This document shows positions 17,509-25,694 of a stretch of DNA of 64,000 nt, piece after piece. Where the stretch lies: NCBI GenBank assembly GCA_020633235.1, contig JACKEA010000001.1:310001-374000 (forward strand). Direction: 5' to 3'. The DNA comes from Polyangiaceae bacterium (GTDB taxonomy: Bacteria > Myxococcota_A > Polyangia > Polyangiales > Polyangiaceae). The notes under the pieces are model-generated. The model saw only the letters and a program-made list of their open reading frames with translations, was not told where the DNA came from and did not search any database. The position numbers were made by a program, and so were the translations under genes. Numbering within the stretch: the stretch's first letter is position 1; every line of letters begins with the position of its first letter.

Positions 17509-18067
17509 GCTATTGTCCGCATTGGGCTCGGATCACGAGGTGATCGTGGGCTTTTTTGGCGAGTTTTCCCAGGCTTCGCGCAAGGCGCTGCCCGCCTTCG
17601 AGAGCTTCGGTCAGGAGCAAGGGGAGCGGCCCATCTACGTGGTGGACGTGGGCGTCGTGAAAGGCCTCCACAAGCGCTTCGGCGTTTCCAGCGTGCCCAC
17701 GGTGGTCCGCGTGAAGGGCGAGACGGTGCTCGGCAAGGTGAGTGGCGTAGAGTCCGCGGAAGGCTACGCGCTCGCGCTTTCATCGAGCGCCACACCGATG
17801 AAGGTGCCGGGCGCCGACAAGAAGGAGCACCGCGTGCGCGTGTACGTCACGGACAGCTGCCCCTGGTGCACAAGCGTCAAGTCTTACCTGCGCCAGCATC
17901 ACGTGAGCTTCAGCGAGGTGAACGTGCAGCGAGACGAATCCGCGGCGCGCGAAATGGTGCGTCGGAGCGGACAACAAGGCGTGCCCCAGGTCGACATCGA
18001 CGGTCGCATGATCGTCGGCTTCGACAAGGCGCGCATCGATTCCCTGTTGGGGCTCCGCGGAAGCTGA
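17477..18067 (+). CDS. Thioredoxin-like (no CxxC) / glutaredoxin fusion
   Basis: 196 residues. The first half (about 1-105) is a thioredoxin fold with the characteristic SVPTVVRVKG cis-Pro, but the CxxC position reads SQAS (31-34), so it should lack disulfide activity. The second half (about 117-190) is a glutaredoxin with active CPWC (Cys128, Cys131) and a GVPQVDIDG cis-Pro. The ATG with GAGGAG seven bases upstream was chosen. Probably the electron carrier of the ArsR-rhodanese operon, moving thiol electrons or mixed disulfides in the cytoplasm. Confidence 0.88.
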   Translation: MSVARVSKESELLSALGSDHEVIVGFFGEFSQASRKALPAFESFGQEQGERPIYVVDVGVVKGLHKRFGVSSVPTVVRVKGETVLGKVSGVESAEGYALALSSSATPMKVPGADKKEHRVRVYVTDSCPWCTSVKSYLRQHHVSFSEVNVQRDESAAREMVRRSGQQGVPQVDIDGRMIVGFDKARIDSLLGLRGS

Positions 18068-18085
18068 GTGAAAGGACGACACGAG

Positions 18086-18370
18086 ATGAATCTGCAACCG
18101 TTGAATGGACACGTGCTCTTGCGGCCGGTGGAGGCGGAAGAGAAGACGGCGGGCGGCTTGTACGTGCCCGATAGCGCCCGCGAGCTGCCGGCGGAGGGCT
18201 ACGTGGAGGCCAAGCCGAGCGGCGCCTCGGACGACATCGCGATTGGCGACCGCGTGCTGTACAAGAAGTTCTCGGGCGAGGAGATCCAGCTCGACGGCAA
18301 GAAACTGCGCCTGGTGCTCGAGGGTGATCTGCTCGCCAAGTACGTGGAGACGGACGAAATCCCCGATTGA
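18086..18370 (+). CDS. GroES-like co-chaperonin
   Basis: 94 residues, the size of GroES. Contains the family features NGHVLLRPVEAEEKTAGGLYVPD (mobile loop region) and GDRVLYKKFSGEEIQLDGKKLRLV. Likely caps a GroEL ring encoded elsewhere; no groEL is adjacent. It follows a thiol-redox operon by 19 bp, same strand, so it may be expressed with redox stress. An earlier GTG at 18068 would add six residues and overlap the upstream stop; the ATG gives the normal GroES start. Confidence 0.83.
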   Translation: MNLQPLNGHVLLRPVEAEEKTAGGLYVPDSARELPAEGYVEAKPSGASDDIAIGDRVLYKKFSGEEIQLDGKKLRLVLEGDLLAKYVETDEIPD

Positions 18371-18406
18371 CGGCTGGCACGCTCACTGCACCAGCAACGG
18401 GGTGTG

Positions 18407-19447
18407 ATGGGCGAAAGAGGAAGATTTACGGCGTTTGTCCTTCGACGCGCCAACCTGGAGTTGGCGCGTCGAGTTGGCATCGCCATCGTGCTGGCCGCGG
18501 GCTCGACCGCATGCGGCGGGGCGGACGACGACGTCCTGGGGCCGGGCGCGGCGGGGGCCGGGGGAGCTACCGAAGGCATCGCGGGACAGAGCTCCTGGAT
18601 TGGCCAGAGCGGTGCGGGCGGTGCGGGAGGCGCCGCGGACGCCGGAGTGCCACCCCCTCCGGATGCGGGCGCGGCCGGCGCGCCTTCCGTGGATGAATGC
18701 CCGCGCGTGCGCGTCGTCGTGGCCGCTGGCGCGACCCTCAACGTGCGTCCAGAGCCGTCGACGGCGCAGGCGCCTGTCGGCACGTTGGCCAACGGTAGCA
18801 TCGTCGACAAGATCGCGGACGTGCAGGGTGAAAGCGTGAACGGAAGCACGCTCTGGTATCAGATCAGCTCACCCAACGTATCCGGATACGTGTCGAGCAC
18901 GTACGCGGAGTGCACCACGGACCAGGCTCCAGTCCTGACGCCGCCGACCGGCTACTACCTGCCTCTCCAATGTGGCAAGAGCGCGAAGATCAGCCAGGGC
19001 AACTTCGGCAGCTTCAGCCACGCGGGCAAGTCGGCATACGCGTTCGACTTCTCCTTGGGCGTGGGCACACCGATGGTCGCCATGGCGGACGGCGTCGTGC
19101 TCCACGTGTACGACAAGACCAAGCCCGGGGATCCCTGCTACGACGGCGGCGGCTCATCGTGCTACCCGTACGCCAATCTCGTGGTGCTGCTCCACGGTGA
19201 CGGCACCGCGTCCATCTACAAGCACCTCAGCAAGGTGCTGGTATCGCTGAACGACTTCGTTCCCCGCGGCACCCCCATCGGGCTTTCCGGCTCCACGGGT
19301 TACTCCACCGGGCCCCACGCCCACGTGATGCGTGAGGAGAACTGCGGCGTGGCCAACTGCCAGTCCATTCCCCTGAGCTTCGCCGACGTTTCGGGCAACG
19401 GCGTGCCCACCACCGGCCAGACCGTCACCTCCGGCAACTGCCCCTGA
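18407..19447 (+). CDS. Lipoprotein with SH3 and M23 (LytM) peptidase domains
   Basis: 346 residues. Lipobox region LAAGSTACGG after a basic, hydrophobic start; Gly/Ala-rich linker; a bacterial SH3 domain (about 100-165, ATLNVRPEPST, SGYVSSTYAEC); then the M23 peptidase fold (about 190-340) with FSHAGKSAYAFDFSLGVGTPMVAMADGVV and GPHAHVM, containing H..D and HxH zinc-ligand motifs. Should be a cell-wall endopeptidase or an amidase activator in the periplasm. Whether it is active cannot be judged from sequence alone, but all key ligands appear present. Confidence 0.85.
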   Translation: MGERGRFTAFVLRRANLELARRVGIAIVLAAGSTACGGADDDVLGPGAAGAGGATEGIAGQSSWIGQSGAGGAGGAADAGVPPPPDAGAAGAPSVDECPRVRVVVAAGATLNVRPEPSTAQAPVGTLANGSIVDKIADVQGESVNGSTLWYQISSPNVSGYVSSTYAECTTDQAPVLTPPTGYYLPLQCGKSAKISQGNFGSFSHAGKSAYAFDFSLGVGTPMVAMADGVVLHVYDKTKPGDPCYDGGGSSCYPYANLVVLLHGDGTASIYKHLSKVLVSLNDFVPRGTPIGLSGSTGYSTGPHAHVMREENCGVANCQSIPLSFADVSGNGVPTTGQTVTSGNCP

Positions 19448-19454
19448 GAATGTT

Positions 19455-19474
19455 TTCTGGTCCGGCGCGGAACC
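19455..19474 (+). repeat. Dispersed GC-rich intergenic repeat, copy 4
   Basis: TTCTGGTCCGGCGCGGAACC begins 8 bp after the M23 lipoprotein stop, same direction, following GTTTTC. Confidence 0.75.
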
Positions 19475-19572
19475 TCCCTCAGGTCCAGCGCGCGTCCACA
19501 ATCCATTTTCACGCGTCGTATCCGTGCCCTTCGCCAGTTTGATGACGAAGGGGACGGCGCTAGGTTTTCGCC

Positions 19573-20553
19573 ATGAAGCGCACACGGTTGGGTCAGCATG
19601 GGCCCGAGGTCTTTCCGCTCGCCCTCGGTTGTATGGGTATGTCGGGTGTGTACGGTCACAGCACGGACGAGGAGGGCATCGCCACGATCCAAGAAGCCAT
19701 CGAGCGTGGCATCAACGTGATCGACACCGGCGATTTCTACGGCATGGGGCACAACGAGCTCTTGGTCGGGCGCGCCCTCGCGGGACGCAGAGGCAAGGCG
19801 CTCTTGTCGGTGAAGTTCGGCGCGCTGCGAGGGCCCGATGGCGCGTTCAATGGCATCGATACGCGACCTGCGGCCTTGAAGAACTTCGCGAGCTACAGCT
19901 TGAAGCGCCTCGGTGTGGACGTCATCGACATCTACCGTCCGGCGCGCCTCGACCCCGCGGTGCCCATCGAAGAGACGGTGGGCGCCATCGCCGAGCTGAT
20001 CGACAAGGGGTACGTCCGCTACATCGGGCTCTCGGAAGTCGGCGCGGAGACGATCCGACGCGCTCACGCCACCCATCCCGTGGCAGACTTGCAGATAGAG
20101 TATTCCCTCGCGAGCCGGAGCCCCGAGCAGAAGATCTTTCCGGCCCTCGAGGAGCTGGGCGTCAGCGCCACGCTCTATGGTGTGCTTTCCCGCGGCCTGC
20201 TCTCCGGTCGGAAGCCGACGGAAAAGGGAGACTTTCGAGCGTTCTTGCCACGGTTTGCCGGGGAAGCGGGCCGGAAGAACGAGGAGACGGTGGCGCGGCT
20301 CGGCGCTTTGGCGAAGGAGGGTGGCCGCACGCCGGCCCAGCTCTGTCTCGGATGGGTGCTCGCGAAGCAGCCGCGCTTGGTGCCGCTCATTGGGCCACGG
20401 AACCGCGAGCAGCTGGCCGATTTGCTCGGCGCGCTGGAGCGACCCCTCTCCGCGGACGAAGTGAGCGCCGCGGAGGGCATCGTGGCTCCGGGCGCCATCG
20501 CGGGCGACCGCTATCACGAGGCGCAGATGGCCCACCTGGACAGCGAGCGCTGA
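19573..20553 (+). CDS. Aldo/keto reductase
   Basis: 326 residues, TIM barrel of the AKR family: VIDTGDFYGMGHNE carries the catalytic Asp and Tyr, LSVKFG the Lys. The usual His (Y..HRxDP) is replaced: the sequence reads DIYRPARLDPAVPIEET. The C-terminal GPRNREQLADLLGAL holds the NADPH 2'-phosphate/adenosine site. Reduces small aldehydes or ketones with NADPH; the missing His may slow or change the reaction, though a subgroup of the family is known with this change. No partner genes; a hypothetical gene follows 28 bp later. Confidence 0.88.
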   Translation: MKRTRLGQHGPEVFPLALGCMGMSGVYGHSTDEEGIATIQEAIERGINVIDTGDFYGMGHNELLVGRALAGRRGKALLSVKFGALRGPDGAFNGIDTRPAALKNFASYSLKRLGVDVIDIYRPARLDPAVPIEETVGAIAELIDKGYVRYIGLSEVGAETIRRAHATHPVADLQIEYSLASRSPEQKIFPALEELGVSATLYGVLSRGLLSGRKPTEKGDFRAFLPRFAGEAGRKNEETVARLGALAKEGGRTPAQLCLGWVLAKQPRLVPLIGPRNREQLADLLGALERPLSADEVSAAEGIVAPGAIAGDRYHEAQMAHLDSER

Positions 20554-20581
20554 CTCGCTGTCTCGAGCACGGTGTGCGATC

Positions 20582-21922
20582 GTGCTCGGGATGTTCGCGG
20601 ACAGCTCAGACATCACCGCAGCGTTGCGGCCGTTTCGCGCCGAGCTCGACGAGCGCGGCCTACTGCCGCTGGAGAGTGCCCGGGCGGCGCTGAAGGCCGC
20701 GCTCGGCACCCCACGCGATTCAGAGGAAGCCGATCGCATCTGGGCCAGCGTGCTTTCCCTGGCGGACGTGCCCGAGCTGATAGAAGCGACCGCTCAGCTG
20801 AGCTGGACGGGGTTGGTGCGCGGCAATCCCAACTTCGCACTGCTGGACCGCTACGGCGACGCGCTTCTAGATTGGATCCGAACGCGCGTGGACGATGGCG
20901 TGCTGTCAGGTGACCCGGCGTGCGTGGCAGACTGCCTGCTGGAGATGTCCGAGCCCGCCGTCTTGGACTTTCTGCTCGGGCTCCAGGGATACGCGGGCGA
21001 CTCTCCGCGCCCTCCGGAGAAGCAACGCAACACCTTGCTCCGCCGTTGGGTGAGCGCCCATCCCCGTGTCTCAACGCTTCCCATTTTCGAGCGGGCGAAG
21101 ATCGAGGAAGGGGAGGGAGGCCTGTACGCGTGGCTCTTGGGCATCCTCGCGGACGCGGCGCCGGGCTCGACCTTCGCCCGCATCGCGCGCGAGGCCGGCG
21201 AAGTCGAGGCCGAGCGCGTCTTCGCCCGCTTCCAGCTACCGCGAAAGCTCGCGGTGGAGAAGATCCTGGCTGCTCTGGATCGCGCAGTGGACAATGCGGC
21301 CTTCTGGCCCCGCTTCTCGTTCGGGGACGACGATCGCGGCGAGTACTTCGGTCTGCGCCTGCTGGTCGTCCGGGAGCAGGGAGGCGACGCTTGGGCCATC
21401 GTGCTCGAGCGACTGCAAGGAGCTGCGCCGGAATCATTGTGCGTAGAGCGGCGTCAGCTGAGCGGTTTCGGGGGGCATGTCGAACAGGTGAACGTACCGC
21501 TCGATATCTTGGACGATGCCGGCGGCCGCGTGCGCGTGGTGGGCCCTGCGGGAGAGCTCGCCCTGAGCACCGAGCAGTTGGAACATTCGTCGCTGCAACC
21601 CGATCTCAGCAGCGAGCCCAACACGGTCTGGCGTCTGCGTCGCAACGCGATCCGCGCATATCTCGAGCGCCACCCCGGCGCCCTCTGGCCGCCGGTTTCG
21701 GAGGTGCTGTCGGACGCGCTGCCGTTTCCTGCCGAAGCACTGGTCATCACCACCGACTTCGAGCACGTGGTGGGCGGCGCCCTCCCGAGCGAGTCAAAGT
21801 GCTACCGATCCGCGGTGGAAGCGCTGGTGCGTGATGACGCAACACTGTTCGAGCCCGGTGAGCCAAACACGCACTGGAGCCGCCACGCACGCTACCGGAG
21901 TCAACTCTCGCAGAACTGCTGA
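20582..21922 (+). CDS. Hypothetical protein, about 446 residues
   Basis: No family recognised. Soluble, moderately acidic, no signal peptide or membrane segment. Two parts seem present: an alpha-helical N-terminal half (about 1-220) and a beta-rich C-terminal half (about 235-440) with NVPLDILDDAGGRVRVVGPA and a conserved-looking FPAEALVITTDFEHVVGG near the end. GTG start or ATG three codons later. Same strand as the aldo/keto reductase, which ends 28 bp upstream; convergent overlap of 22 bp with the lipoprotein gene that follows. Confidence 0.62.
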   Translation: MLGMFADSSDITAALRPFRAELDERGLLPLESARAALKAALGTPRDSEEADRIWASVLSLADVPELIEATAQLSWTGLVRGNPNFALLDRYGDALLDWIRTRVDDGVLSGDPACVADCLLEMSEPAVLDFLLGLQGYAGDSPRPPEKQRNTLLRRWVSAHPRVSTLPIFERAKIEEGEGGLYAWLLGILADAAPGSTFARIAREAGEVEAERVFARFQLPRKLAVEKILAALDRAVDNAAFWPRFSFGDDDRGEYFGLRLLVVREQGGDAWAIVLERLQGAAPESLCVERRQLSGFGGHVEQVNVPLDILDDAGGRVRVVGPAGELALSTEQLEHSSLQPDLSSEPNTVWRLRRNAIRAYLERHPGALWPPVSEVLSDALPFPAEALVITTDFEHVVGGALPSESKCYRSAVEALVRDDATLFEPGEPNTHWSRHARYRSQLSQNC

Positions 21923-22329
21923 GTACAAACGCCGCCCGGGGGCGTGCACATCCCGCAGCTTGCGTTGCAGCACACCTGCCCCGCGGGGCAGGTGACCTTG
22001 CCGCACGCTTCGCCGGCCGGCATTGCAGGCGGACCGGCCTCGGGCTCCTGACACACGCCAGCGCAGTCGCGACCGCCGCGCTTGGGGTCGCAGCCGTCCG
22101 ACGGGTCGTCCACGCACTCGAGTCCTTCCATGCACATGAAGCCGGCGTAGCCTCCGCACAGCTCACCGAGCTTGTGCGGCGCACGCGGATCCGCGTGTTC
22201 ACTGGTGGGCGTCGGCGCCGCCGGCGCCGTCCCGGGAGCAGGTGCGTGGGGTGGCGCTTCCGGCCCCGCGACGCCTCCACAACCGAAGGCGACGATCCCG
22301 GCCAAGCTGATCCATGTGATGCTGCGCAC
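21901..22329 (-). CDS. Cys-rich lipoprotein
   Basis: 142 residues. Signal VRSITWISLAGIVAFGCGG ends in a lipobox Cys, then a Pro/Ala/Thr linker. The mature part has 14 or so Cys, including CGGYAGFMCMEGLECVDD and CPAGQVCCNASCGMC, patterns shared by small disulfide-rich myxobacterial surface lipoproteins. The GTG start has a strong ribosome site AAGGAGGT. Probably secreted and anchored in the outer membrane; role unknown. It overlaps the hypothetical gene end by 22 bp. Confidence 0.72.
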   Translation of the reverse strand: MRSITWISLAGIVAFGCGGVAGPEAPPHAPAPGTAPAAPTPTSEHADPRAPHKLGELCGGYAGFMCMEGLECVDDPSDGCDPKRGGRDCAGVCQEPEAGPPAMPAGEACGKVTCPAGQVCCNASCGMCTPPGGVCTQQFCES

Positions 22330-22519
22330 GATACCTCCTTGCCTGACGAAAGGCGTTGCCAACGAGATGGCAAAGACCAGACCACTCGGGAGTCGGCGGT
22401 CTTCTCGGGCGATGTGGGACGGGTCGTCACGGGGCGCCGCGCCTCGAGTGACAAATGTCCGCGCGCACCTCGTGGCAGTGGCATACGACTTGAATGTCAC
22501 GCGGGCCAGGAGGTGGCGA

Positions 22520-22819
22520 ATGCCCCAAGCGTGGTCGCCGAAGGACGAACGGCAGTATCAGGAAGTGAAGAAGAGCGCGGAAGGTCGTGGCAAGTCGCCG
22601 AACGTGGCGAAGGAGATTGCCTCGCGAACCGTGAACAAGCAGCGCCGCAAGGAAGGACGAACGCCGAACGCGAGGTCGCAAGGGACCGGCAATCCGAACC
22701 AGCGACTTGAAGAGCGGACGGTGGACGAGCTCCGCAATCGTGCGCGCGAGCTCGGCGTGGACGGACGTTCCAAGATGGACAAGCACGCCCTCGTGCGAGC
22801 GATCCGCGCCCTCGAGTGA
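22520..22819 (+). CDS. Small basic Rho-N/SAP-like protein
   Basis: 99 residues, strongly basic. N-terminal PQAWSPKDERQYQEVKKSAE, then KNKQRRKEGRTPN-like basic region and a C-terminal helix-turn-helix-like VDELRNRARELGVDGRSKMDKHALVRAIRALE that resembles the Rho termination factor N-terminal / SAP-type nucleic-acid-binding motif. Likely binds DNA or RNA. GGAGGTGG lies six bases before the ATG, supporting this start. No operon partner. A related pattern is found in several plasmid-stability-like proteins. Confidence 0.68.
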   Translation: MPQAWSPKDERQYQEVKKSAEGRGKSPNVAKEIASRTVNKQRRKEGRTPNARSQGTGNPNQRLEERTVDELRNRARELGVDGRSKMDKHALVRAIRALE

Positions 22820-22844
22820 GCGAGGCAGACTGACAGAGCGGGGC

Positions 22845-22864
22845 GTTTCCGCGGCGGACCAACA
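22845..22864 (-). repeat. Dispersed GC-rich intergenic repeat, copy 5
   Basis: Minus strand reads TGTTGGTCCGCCGCGGAAAC, 6 bp past the stop of the intradiol dioxygenase gene and in that gene's direction, after TTGGTT. Confidence 0.85.
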
Positions 22865-22870
22865 AACCAA

Positions 22871-23698
22871 TCAAACAGCGACGGTGAGCTCGGCGAGGTA
22901 GCCGGCGCTCGGGCTCCCGCTGAGCGTTGCCATCTGGTGAGCCACGCCATCGGAGAAGACGTTGTCCGTAGCGAGGGAGATCTGGCTCAGGTTGGTGACG
23001 CTCTGCTCGTAGCCGCTCTGTCCGTAGACGACGTTGCTGGTCGACTCCGGGAAGGCGAGCTGGGAGGTGCTCACGGCGTTCGCGCCACCCGTGGCGGCGG
23101 TCAAGCTGTCGTAGATCTCGAAGTGGATGTGGGGCCAACGGCCAGCGTAGCATCCGGGGTAGATGGTCGTGAAGCTGACCTTGCCGCCGGCGTCGGACGC
23201 CTGCACGCCACGGAGATAGTTCTCGCTGGCCGCGGCGGGGGAGTACATCGAGTAGTTGCCGTCGCGGTCGCAGTGCCACAGGTACACGGCGCGGTCGGCC
23301 AGGGGGGCGCAACCGCTCGCGTCCACCAGCGTGAGCGTGACCGTGAGGAGCACGCCCTGAGCCACGCCACTGGCGCCGGCGATGCTGCTGCGGATGTCGC
23401 TGCGCACGACGCCGGAGAGCGAGAGCGCATCGGGGCCATTGGTTCCGTCACCCGGGAAGGGCCCGGCGGTCTCCTGGGGGATCTGGGTGCAGGTCCCGCT
23501 GCCGCCCGAGCCGCCGCTTGCGCCGCCTCCCGTGCCAATGGTTCCCGCCATGCCGCCGGAACCCGCGGCCGCGGAGGAGCTGCCGCAGCCCATCAGCGGG
23601 ATCAGGCCGAGTCCGCCGACGAGCTTCAGGAATTGTCGCCGCGGGGCGGTTCGGGCGAGAGTTTCGAGGTCTTGGAGCAAGCGGGGGAGATGGCTCAT
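22871..23698 (-). CDS. Intradiol ring-cleavage dioxygenase, Tat-exported lipoprotein
   Basis: 275 residues. N-terminus has APRRQFLKLVGGLGLIPLMGC, a Tat RRxFLK motif running into a lipobox Cys, then a Gly/Ser linker. The core matches intradiol dioxygenases: Fe-ligand Tyr in YLWHCDRDGNYSMY, a second Tyr in YPGCYAGRWPHIHFEIY together with the HIH pair. Family members split catechols between the hydroxyls with Fe(III). Substrate is unknown; an envelope location is unusual for catabolic enzymes but common for this myxobacterial/Actinobacterial lipoprotein type. No neighbours of the same pathway. Confidence 0.87.
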   Translation of the reverse strand: MSHLPRLLQDLETLARTAPRRQFLKLVGGLGLIPLMGCGSSSAAAGSGGMAGTIGTGGGASGGSGGSGTCTQIPQETAGPFPGDGTNGPDALSLSGVVRSDIRSSIAGASGVAQGVLLTVTLTLVDASGCAPLADRAVYLWHCDRDGNYSMYSPAAASENYLRGVQASDAGGKVSFTTIYPGCYAGRWPHIHFEIYDSLTAATGGANAVSTSQLAFPESTSNVVYGQSGYEQSVTNLSQISLATDNVFSDGVAHQMATLSGSPSAGYLAELTVAV

Positions 23699-23801
23699 GG
23701 TTGTGCTGACCAGTCAAACCGGACGTGCCGTTAGGCTTGTTCTGCGATTTTTCTAACGCTGGGTCCACGCGGGCTGTCTTCAGGTAGGAACCGAGCGCAA
23801 C

Positions 23802-24359
23802 TTGCCCATCGACGAGCGAGCCCCGGCCCTGGTGGCCCGTGCCCGACGCGGCGATCCCGCCGCGTTCGACGAGCTCGTGCGCGGCTATTTGCGGCCCGCC
23901 TACGCGGTGGCCCTGGCCATCGTGGGGCGACCCGCGGACGCTGAAGACATCGCCCAGGACGCGTTTTGCCTCGCCTTCGAGAAGCTCGACACCTGCCGCG
24001 ACCCCGGCCGCTTCTCGGGTTGGCTGCTGACGATCGTGAAGAACCAGGCGAGGAACTGGCTCGCCAAGCGAAAGCTCCGAGACGTGTCTCGACTGAGCTC
24101 GCCCCCCGAGCAGCCGGACGAGGGCGATGGACCGGACACGGGGGCGCTGCGCGAGCCGCTGCTCGCGGCTCTGAATCTACTCGGGGAAGCGCAGCGGGAG
24201 GTGGTCTTGCTGCACGACCTGGAAGGCTGGACGCACGGCGAAATCGCCGGGGCGCTGGGCATCTCGGAAGTGATGTCGCGCCAACACCTGTTCGTCGCTC
24301 GCAAGAAGCTGCGCGCGGAGCTCGAGGGCGGTCTCTCGGAGGAGAGGAAACATGGCTGA
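23802..24359 (+). CDS. ECF-type RNA polymerase sigma factor
   Basis: 185 residues. Sigma-70 region 2 (about 14-85, AEDIAQDAFCLAFEKLDTCRDPGRFSGWLLTIVKN) and region 4 (about 125-180, LNLLGEAQREVVLLHDLEGWTHGEIAGALGISEVMSRQHLFVARKKL). No extra C-terminal domain. TTG start is the only one that keeps the usual region 1-less ECF length. Overlaps the next gene (putative anti-sigma) by 8 bp, so it should be translationally coupled; the following Spy-like gene suggests envelope stress as the trigger. Confidence 0.9.
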   Translation: MPIDERAPALVARARRGDPAAFDELVRGYLRPAYAVALAIVGRPADAEDIAQDAFCLAFEKLDTCRDPGRFSGWLLTIVKNQARNWLAKRKLRDVSRLSSPPEQPDEGDGPDTGALREPLLAALNLLGEAQREVVLLHDLEGWTHGEIAGALGISEVMSRQHLFVARKKLRAELEGGLSEERKHG

Positions 24360-24693
24360 AGAAGAGAAGGTCGATCTATCGCCGCTGGATCCGGCGAGAG
24401 ATCCCGAACGTTGGAATCGCATGGTGCAGAGCGTGGCGAGTCGCGCTCTTTCGGCGCACCAGGCGAAGAACACCTTGGCCCATCAGCTGAGCGCTTGGGG
24501 TCGGCCCGCGCTGGCCGCCGCGGCAGCCCTGGCCATCGTCAGTTGGGCGCTCGCCTGGTCGACGGAACGCCCCGCGACCCAGGCTCGAGCCGAGAGCACG
24601 GCTCCGGCGTTGCAGCTCGCGAGTTGGGCCGCCGGGGGCGAGCTGCCGGAGACACCCGAGATGCTGAGCGTGCTGGGGGGAAGCAATGAGTGA
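24352..24693 (+). CDS. Putative membrane-bound anti-sigma factor
   Basis: 113 residues. N-terminal cytoplasmic part with DPARDPERWNRMVQSVASRAL, one membrane helix (PALAAAAALAIVSWALAW), short outer tail. It overlaps the sigma gene, the usual place of a cognate anti-sigma, but has no HxxxCxxC zinc motif. So the sigma-binding role is inferred from position and topology. Confidence 0.65.
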   Translation: MAEEEKVDLSPLDPARDPERWNRMVQSVASRALSAHQAKNTLAHQLSAWGRPALAAAAALAIVSWALAWSTERPATQARAESTAPALQLASWAAGGELPETPEMLSVLGGSNE

Positions 24694-25126
24694 GCCGAGG
24701 AACATTCGCCTGATGAGCGCGCTGCTGCTGGTGGGCACGTTCGCCGCGGGCACGGTCACGGGGGCCGGGATCCAGCGCTACTTTGGCCGCCCGCCGCCGC
24801 CACCGCACCATCCGAGAGGCGGGCCGCCGATGTTCGGGCCGCTCCCGCTCGAGCAACTGGATCTGTCGTCGGAGCAGCAGACGAAGATCCGCGCCATCGT
24901 CGAGAAGCACCGGCCTGAGCTCGAGAAGATCTTGAAGGAGAGCTTCCCCAAGGTGCGGGCCGTGAACGACGAAGTGGAGAAGGAACTGCGGACGGTGCTC
25001 ACCGCCGAGCAGCAGAAGAAGCTCGACGAGCTGAAGCGCCACCGCCCACCGCCGCCTCCCGGCGGCCCGCCGCCAGGTGGTTTCGGTCCTCCCGGCGGTC
25101 CACCTCCACCGCCCCCCCCGGACTAA
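24686..25126 (+). CDS. Spy/CpxP-like periplasmic protein with Pro-rich ends
   Basis: 146 residues. N-terminal anchor (MSALLLVGTFAAGTVTGAG) then PPPPPHHPRGG and a helical core LDLSSEQQTKIRAIVEKHRPELEKILKE...LTAEQQKKLDEL, which has the LTxxQ features of Spy/CpxP/ heavy-metal-sensing (CnrX) proteins, and a Pro/Gly-rich tail. Periplasmic chaperone or stress sensor for the ECF operon is the likely role. Overlaps the anti-sigma gene by 8 bp. Confidence 0.75.
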   Translation: MSEPRNIRLMSALLLVGTFAAGTVTGAGIQRYFGRPPPPPHHPRGGPPMFGPLPLEQLDLSSEQQTKIRAIVEKHRPELEKILKESFPKVRAVNDEVEKELRTVLTAEQQKKLDELKRHRPPPPPGGPPPGGFGPPGGPPPPPPPD

Positions 25127-25156
25127 CGCCGCACCGACCTCGGCTGTCCTCGGTGC

Positions 25157-25357
25157 ATGAAGCTTCGATGGCTGCCGTTCGTGGTGCTCGCCTTCGCCGC
25201 TGCGTGTGGCGGGAGCGAGCCTTCCACGGAGGTGACCTGCGATCGGAGCGACGCCGGCGACCCCTGCGATTCCGTTGCCGACGACGAGCTCACCGCCGAC
25301 CAGTTGGAACACCATCTCGACGATCTCGAACGCGAGATCCAGGAGCCCCGTCCATGA
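25157..25357 (+). CDS. Small lipoprotein, 66 residues
   Basis: Signal MKLRWLPFVVLAFAAACGG with a lipobox Cys, then a short acidic tail with two more Cys. No family recognised. Its stop overlaps the next start (ATGA), so it is in the same operon as the ECF sigma, anti-sigma and Spy-like genes. Confidence 0.6.
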   Translation: MKLRWLPFVVLAFAAACGGSEPSTEVTCDRSDAGDPCDSVADDELTADQLEHHLDDLEREIQEPRP

Positions 25358-25662
25358 ACGTGAAGCTGCTTGCGATGTACCTGGGCGCGATGACCGTGCT
25401 CACCGCACTACCCACCACGGCGTGCACTTCTTCGCACGTGCCCGAGCCCAAGGCCGAGGGGGATCGCCCACCCCACGGTCCTGGCGGCCCGCACCACGGC
25501 CCTCCAAAGGAGGCGGTGGAAGCCTGCAAGAGCCGGAAGCAAGGCGACGAGTGCAGCTTCAAGATGCACGACGACACGGTGACCGGGACCTGTGAGAAGG
25601 GCCCCGAAGGCGACACCTTGGCCTGTCGTCCCCAAGGCGGTCCGCCGCCGCCGCAGCGTTGA
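25354..25662 (+). CDS. Small Pro/His-rich lipoprotein
   Basis: 102 residues. Signal with lipobox (TALPTTACTSS), then GPGGPHHGPP and two pairs of Cys (EACKSRKQGDECSFKM, TCEKGPEGDTLAC). Resembles the Gly/Pro/His parts of the Spy-like neighbour. Translation coupled to the preceding small lipoprotein gene. Metal binding by the His is possible but only an inference. Confidence 0.6.
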   Translation: MNVKLLAMYLGAMTVLTALPTTACTSSHVPEPKAEGDRPPHGPGGPHHGPPKEAVEACKSRKQGDECSFKMHDDTVTGTCEKGPEGDTLACRPQGGPPPPQR

Positions 25663-25694
25663 GCCGACCCCGTGCCGCGTGCCATGCTGGCGCC

